The position numbers and the translations under genes were made by a program. A stretch of DNA of 64,000 nt, taken from NCBI RefSeq assembly GCF_023703325.1, contig NZ_JAMQGM010000013.1, positions 1 to 64,000 of the forward strand, in the 5' to 3' direction. Under the pieces are notes generated by a model. The model was not told the DNA's origin. It saw only the letters and a list, made by a program, of their open reading frames with translations, and searched no databases. The stretch is from Streptomyces meridianus (GTDB lineage: Bacteria > Actinomycetota > Actinomycetes > Streptomycetales > Streptomycetaceae). Of the stretch, positions 61,192 to 64,000 are shown one piece after another. Position 1 is the first letter of the stretch, and each line of letters begins with the position of its first letter.

Positions 61192-61254
61192 CAACTCGAG
61201 TTGTACGGATTCTGTAGCAGTAGACTTGTACGAGTTCCGTTCAAGTCGACTTGA
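61192..61254 (+). promoter_or_regulatory. Three palindromic sites upstream of the AAA ATPase
   Basis: CAACTCGAGTTG (61192-61203) and TCAAGTCGACTTGA (61241-61254) are perfect palindromes. ACTTGTACGAGT (61224-61235) is imperfect. A TAGACT -10 lies at 61221-61226. They suggest a shared dimeric repressor controlling the gene at 61267. Confidence 0.6.
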
Positions 61255-61266
61255 CTGGGAGCCACC

Positions 61267-62781
61267 GTGACGTATGACCTGGCCAAGCCCTCCGACGTGG
61301 TCGACCGCGAGCGCGAATGGGATCTGCTGACGGACTTCCTCGCCGACCCGTCCCGCGAGATGCGGCTCGGCATCGTGTCCGGGCGCCGCCGGCACGGCAA
61401 GTCGTACCTCTTGCGGGCTCTCTCCGAGAGGGTCGGCGGCCTGTACATCACCGCCGTCCGCGAAGAGGGCCGCGGCACGGCCCTGCAACGCTTCAGCGAT
61501 GCCGTGGTCGCCCACGCCGGCATGCGACCGGGGACCCTGCGGTTCAGCGACTGGCGCGATGTCCTGGTCAATGCGATGGACGTCGTCTCACGCCAGGCGG
61601 CTACGCCCTTGCTGGTCATCGACGAGCTGCCGTACCTCATCCAGCACTCCCCCGAGGTTCCGGGCCTGATCCAGCAGCTCTACGACGAGCATCAACAGGG
61701 CGGGGGCACCGGCGCCCGGCTGGTCCTCTGCGGTTCCGCGATGAGCGTGATGCACGAGCTGCTGTCCGGCGCCAAGCCGCTGCGCGGGCGGGCCGTCGTC
61801 GATCTGCGGCTGGGTCCGTTCGACTTCCGCGCGAGCCGGGACTTCTGGGGGATCGAGGATCCGCTCACCGCGCTCCGCGTGCACGCCGTGCTCGGAGGCG
61901 CGCCCGGATACCTCCCCGTTGCGGGCCGTCCGAGCCCGAACAACGGCTTCGACCAGTGGCTCGTCAGCACGCTGCTCGACCCCGGACGCGCCGTGTACTC
62001 CCGCACCGAGACCGAGTACCTCCTGCGGGAAGACCCTCGTATCACCCACCACACGCTCTACTACGACATCCTCACGGCCATCGCTCAGGGAGCCACCACC
62101 CCCACGAAGGTGGGATCCGCTCTGGGGCGGCAGCGCACCGCGATGACTCACCCGCTCGATGTCCTGATCTCCACCGGTTACGTGCAACGCGAACAGGACG
62201 TTCTCCGCACGCGGCATCCCGTCATCACCCTGGCCGACCCCGTCATCCGTTTCAACCAGCTCGTCACCCTCCCCCAGGCCGTCACGATCGAGGAGGGGTT
62301 CGCCGAACAGATCTGGCAGGCCTCCACCCCCACCTTCGACTCGAAGATTCTGGGGCCGCATTTCGAGGACCTCGCGCGCCAGTGGACGCGTCGCCATGCA
62401 CACGCCGTACTGCCGGACGGCCTCCCCGGGCCGGTCGGAACCACCGAGGTTGCCGACCCGGCAGCACGGACCCGACACGAAGTGGACGTTCTTGCCCTTG
62501 TCTTGGGTGAACGCCCCCAGTCCCCGCGCGCCCGGATCGCCGTGCTCGGCGAAGCCAAGGCGACCGCAGCGCGACGCGGTGCCCGGGATCTGGAACGACT
62601 GGAACGGATCCGGGATCTGCTCGCCGAGCAGGGACACGACACCAGCGGGACGACCCTGGCGCTGTACTCACTCCACGGCTTCCACGACGACGTCGTGCAG
62701 GCCGGCGAGCGACGCAACGACGTCCTCCTCGTCGACCTCCCCGGCCTCTACGGAGTGCGGGAACCGGTGGTCCGTCCCTGA
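61267..62781 (+). CDS. AAA-family ATPase with DUF234-like nuclease-type C-terminal domain
   Basis: 504 aa. Walker A GRRRHGKSYLLRAL (about 39) and Walker B LLVIDELPYL (about 118) with GSAMSVMHELLSG sensor segment. The C-terminal third reads as PD-(D/E)xK-like: HEVDVLALVLGE (about 403) followed by VLGEAKATA. The archaeal-type ATPase family includes mobile and toxin-like members; function is unclear. The gene stands alone behind palindromic operators. Confidence 0.85.
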   Translation: MTYDLAKPSDVVDREREWDLLTDFLADPSREMRLGIVSGRRRHGKSYLLRALSERVGGLYITAVREEGRGTALQRFSDAVVAHAGMRPGTLRFSDWRDVLVNAMDVVSRQAATPLLVIDELPYLIQHSPEVPGLIQQLYDEHQQGGGTGARLVLCGSAMSVMHELLSGAKPLRGRAVVDLRLGPFDFRASRDFWGIEDPLTALRVHAVLGGAPGYLPVAGRPSPNNGFDQWLVSTLLDPGRAVYSRTETEYLLREDPRITHHTLYYDILTAIAQGATTPTKVGSALGRQRTAMTHPLDVLISTGYVQREQDVLRTRHPVITLADPVIRFNQLVTLPQAVTIEEGFAEQIWQASTPTFDSKILGPHFEDLARQWTRRHAHAVLPDGLPGPVGTTEVADPAARTRHEVDVLALVLGERPQSPRARIAVLGEAKATAARRGARDLERLERIRDLLAEQGHDTSGTTLALYSLHGFHDDVVQAGERRNDVLLVDLPGLYGVREPVVRP

Positions 62782-62847
62782 CCGCCCACGCGGCGCCGGC
62801 CCGCTCCGACGGGGAGGCACCGACCGGACGACGGCGGCGCGCGGCGG

Positions 62848-63186
62848 TCACAGCTCCGTCGGCGCTCCGCCCCCGGTCCCGTGCGGCGGCCGGGGGCGCG
62901 TGAGGAGACGCTCCTCGAGCACGGTCGCGTAGATCGCGGCCTGCGTGCCCGCGGGGTGGTTCGGCGGCCAGATGCGCCGGCGGTGGGAGAACCGTGTGCC
63001 ACGGAACACCACCACGGCCCGGACCCGGACCAGGGGCTCACCCGGAGGCCCCGACCACTCGGCATGCAGCGATTCGAGTTCGCCGCCACGGCGGTCGAAC
63101 AGGTCGACCAGGGCAGGGCGGGCCCGCCGCAGGAAGTCCTCCACGAACTCCTGCGGCGAGCCGTACTCCGCCCGGTCGTCACCCAC
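62848..63186 (-). CDS. Small conserved hypothetical protein
   Basis: 112 aa from a GTG at 63186 that overlaps the stop of the upstream gene (TGA at 63179-63181). It starts VGDDRAEYGSPQEFVEDFLR, contains RVRAVVVFRGTRFSHRRR and is basic near the C-terminus. No domain recognised; it may depend on translation of the upstream secreted-protein gene. Confidence 0.55.
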   Translation of the reverse strand: MGDDRAEYGSPQEFVEDFLRRARPALVDLFDRRGGELESLHAEWSGPPGEPLVRVRAVVVFRGTRFSHRRRIWPPNHPAGTQAAIYATVLEERLLTRPRPPHGTGGGAPTEL

Positions 63187-64000
63187 CGCAGTGGTGCACG
63201 GCGCTCTCGGCCGACCCCAGCACCAGGTCACCGGCACCGCCGGCCAGGACCAGCCTGACGCCGTTCACCGACTTCCCGGCGTCGGCGCCGCTGACGGGCT
63301 TCTGTTCGTTCACGATGAGCCGCGCACCTCCCGCGAGGGGAACCTCACTGTTGGGAGCGGTCGGCACCGCGACCGGCTCCCCTGCGATCTCGAGGTCAAG
63401 CGTGGTGCTGCCGGTGGCCTTGGTGCAACTGCTGCCGGTAGTCGACGTCAGACCGGAGATCTCGATGAGCGGCAGGCCCGGGAGGCCGATCCGCGCATGC
63501 GCCACGGTCGCCGTCGCGGTGACCGTGCCCGGGGCGAGCGTGGTCACGACCCGGGGGCACAGCTTCTCCACGGTGAGCAGCGGCGACGCGAAGCGGGCCG
63601 CGCAGGGGGTGGAGGTGGTGGAGCCCCGCGCGGTACGGATCCGGCCGGTGTCGGGCTGCGGCTCGATGTCGAGCAGCGGCAGGGGGCCCAGCTTCGCGTC
63701 GGCCGAGAGCCCGTAAGCGCGTCCGGTCGCATACTGCAGCCGCAGCTCCGCGGAGGTCTCGGACGCCAGGAACGAGGCATCACCGGCGAAGGACGCCGTC
63801 AGCGGCACGGTGGCGTCGGCGTTGAGGGGTTGGTCGACCGAGTCCACCGTGCATGTCGCGGTCCCCGACCCGGAGGTCGTGCCGGTGCACCGCTGTGCGG
63901 TGTCCCCGCTGCCGAGGGTGAACTCGACGGTGCGGCCGGGGACAGCAGTGTCCCGATGGTCCGAGAGACGGGCCGCGAGCCGCGCCGACGTGCCGTTCGC
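63179..64000 (-). CDS. Secreted Ig-like repeat protein, N-terminus beyond the window
   Basis: The frame is open from the window end. Bacterial Ig-like features: VEFTLGSGDTAQRCTGTTSG, SFAGDASFLASETSAELRL, and then a beta-rich domain with paired Cys (PCAARF, LCPRVV, SSCTK, VHHCGG). Likely exported; substrate or surface role unknown. The start and signal are outside the window. Confidence 0.75.
   Translation of the reverse strand, partial: ANGTSARLAARLSDHRDTAVPGRTVEFTLGSGDTAQRCTGTTSGSGTATCTVDSVDQPLNADATVPLTASFAGDASFLASETSAELRLQYATGRAYGLSADAKLGPLPLLDIEPQPDTGRIRTARGSTTSTPCAARFASPLLTVEKLCPRVVTTLAPGTVTATATVAHARIGLPGLPLIEISGLTSTTGSSCTKATGSTTLDLEIAGEPVAVPTAPNSEVPLAGGARLIVNEQKPVSGADAGKSVNGVRLVLAGGAGDLVLGSAESAVHHCGG

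Noticed and set aside
1..64000. tRNA, rRNA, CRISPR arrays and insertion sequences
   Set aside because: No T-loop/cloverleaf patterns, rRNA blocks, regularly spaced repeats or transposase genes were seen on reading both strands.

Overview
The window is high-GC actinobacterial chromosome and almost certainly Streptomyces. GC is about 70 percent or more, GTG starts and 4-bp start/stop overlaps are common, leaderless -10 boxes occur, and the gene families are typical: a PASTA-less Ser/Thr kinase, DmdR1 with residues M10/H79/H98/C102/E105/H106, a zinc-finger anti-sigma factor, an MDMPI/TIGR03084 protein and an AtuA-type operon. Several gene orders match what I recall of the S. coelicolor SCO438x-SCO441x core region; this is memory, not a search.

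Layout. 0-12.6 kb: a Ser/Thr kinase cut by the window edge, two paralogous VOC proteins, TetR and GNAT proteins, a flavin monooxygenase, an MFS exporter divergent from a GlxA/AraC regulator (C-terminal frameshift), and a self-sufficient CYP102-type P450-reductase fusion divergent from a PAS-LuxR-type regulator. 12.8-16.9 kb: a signalling block with an RsbW-like ATPase, an EF-hand protein, a STAS anti-anti-sigma factor, and a sigma factor translationally coupled to a zinc-finger/MDMPI anti-sigma fusion. 16.9-30.3 kb: purU, a conserved hypothetical, a proline-rich membrane protein, an amidase, an XRE/TPR-like regulator, a primase-polymerase-like protein, a two-gene ABC exporter, an ABC1/UbiB kinase, and an alpha/beta hydrolase lacking the nucleophilic serine. 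30.8-44.5 kb: dmdR1 (with an adm-like antisense frame), a SIS protein, a PAS protein, a promoter/short ORF/three-way-junction leader candidate, two Tat-exported phosphatases, pdxH, citrate synthase, a large secreted S8 protease and a small lipoprotein.

44.6-61.3 kb carries acyl-CoA catabolism (enoyl-CoA hydratase plus TetR; then 4CL-like ligase, acyl-CoA dehydrogenase, biotin-dependent carboxylase alpha and beta, AtuA, TIGR03084), interrupted by an apparent accessory segment at about 46.1-51.5 kb. That segment has three tiny membrane proteins, a frameshifted GNAT pseudogene, an HTH protein with an AT-rich promoter, a USP-like protein, TerC, a GntR cassette with a 54-aa CxxC protein, and a HicB with a broken HicA. 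61.3-64 kb: an AAA ATPase with a DUF234-like nuclease domain behind palindromic operators, and a secreted Ig-like protein cut by the window end.

The most unusual signal is a pair of homologous extragenic palindromes (about 37,481-37,588 on + and 54,729-54,801 on -). Their arms stay paired through G-U wobbles and compensatory changes on one strand only, as expected of a structured RNA rather than a DNA palindrome.
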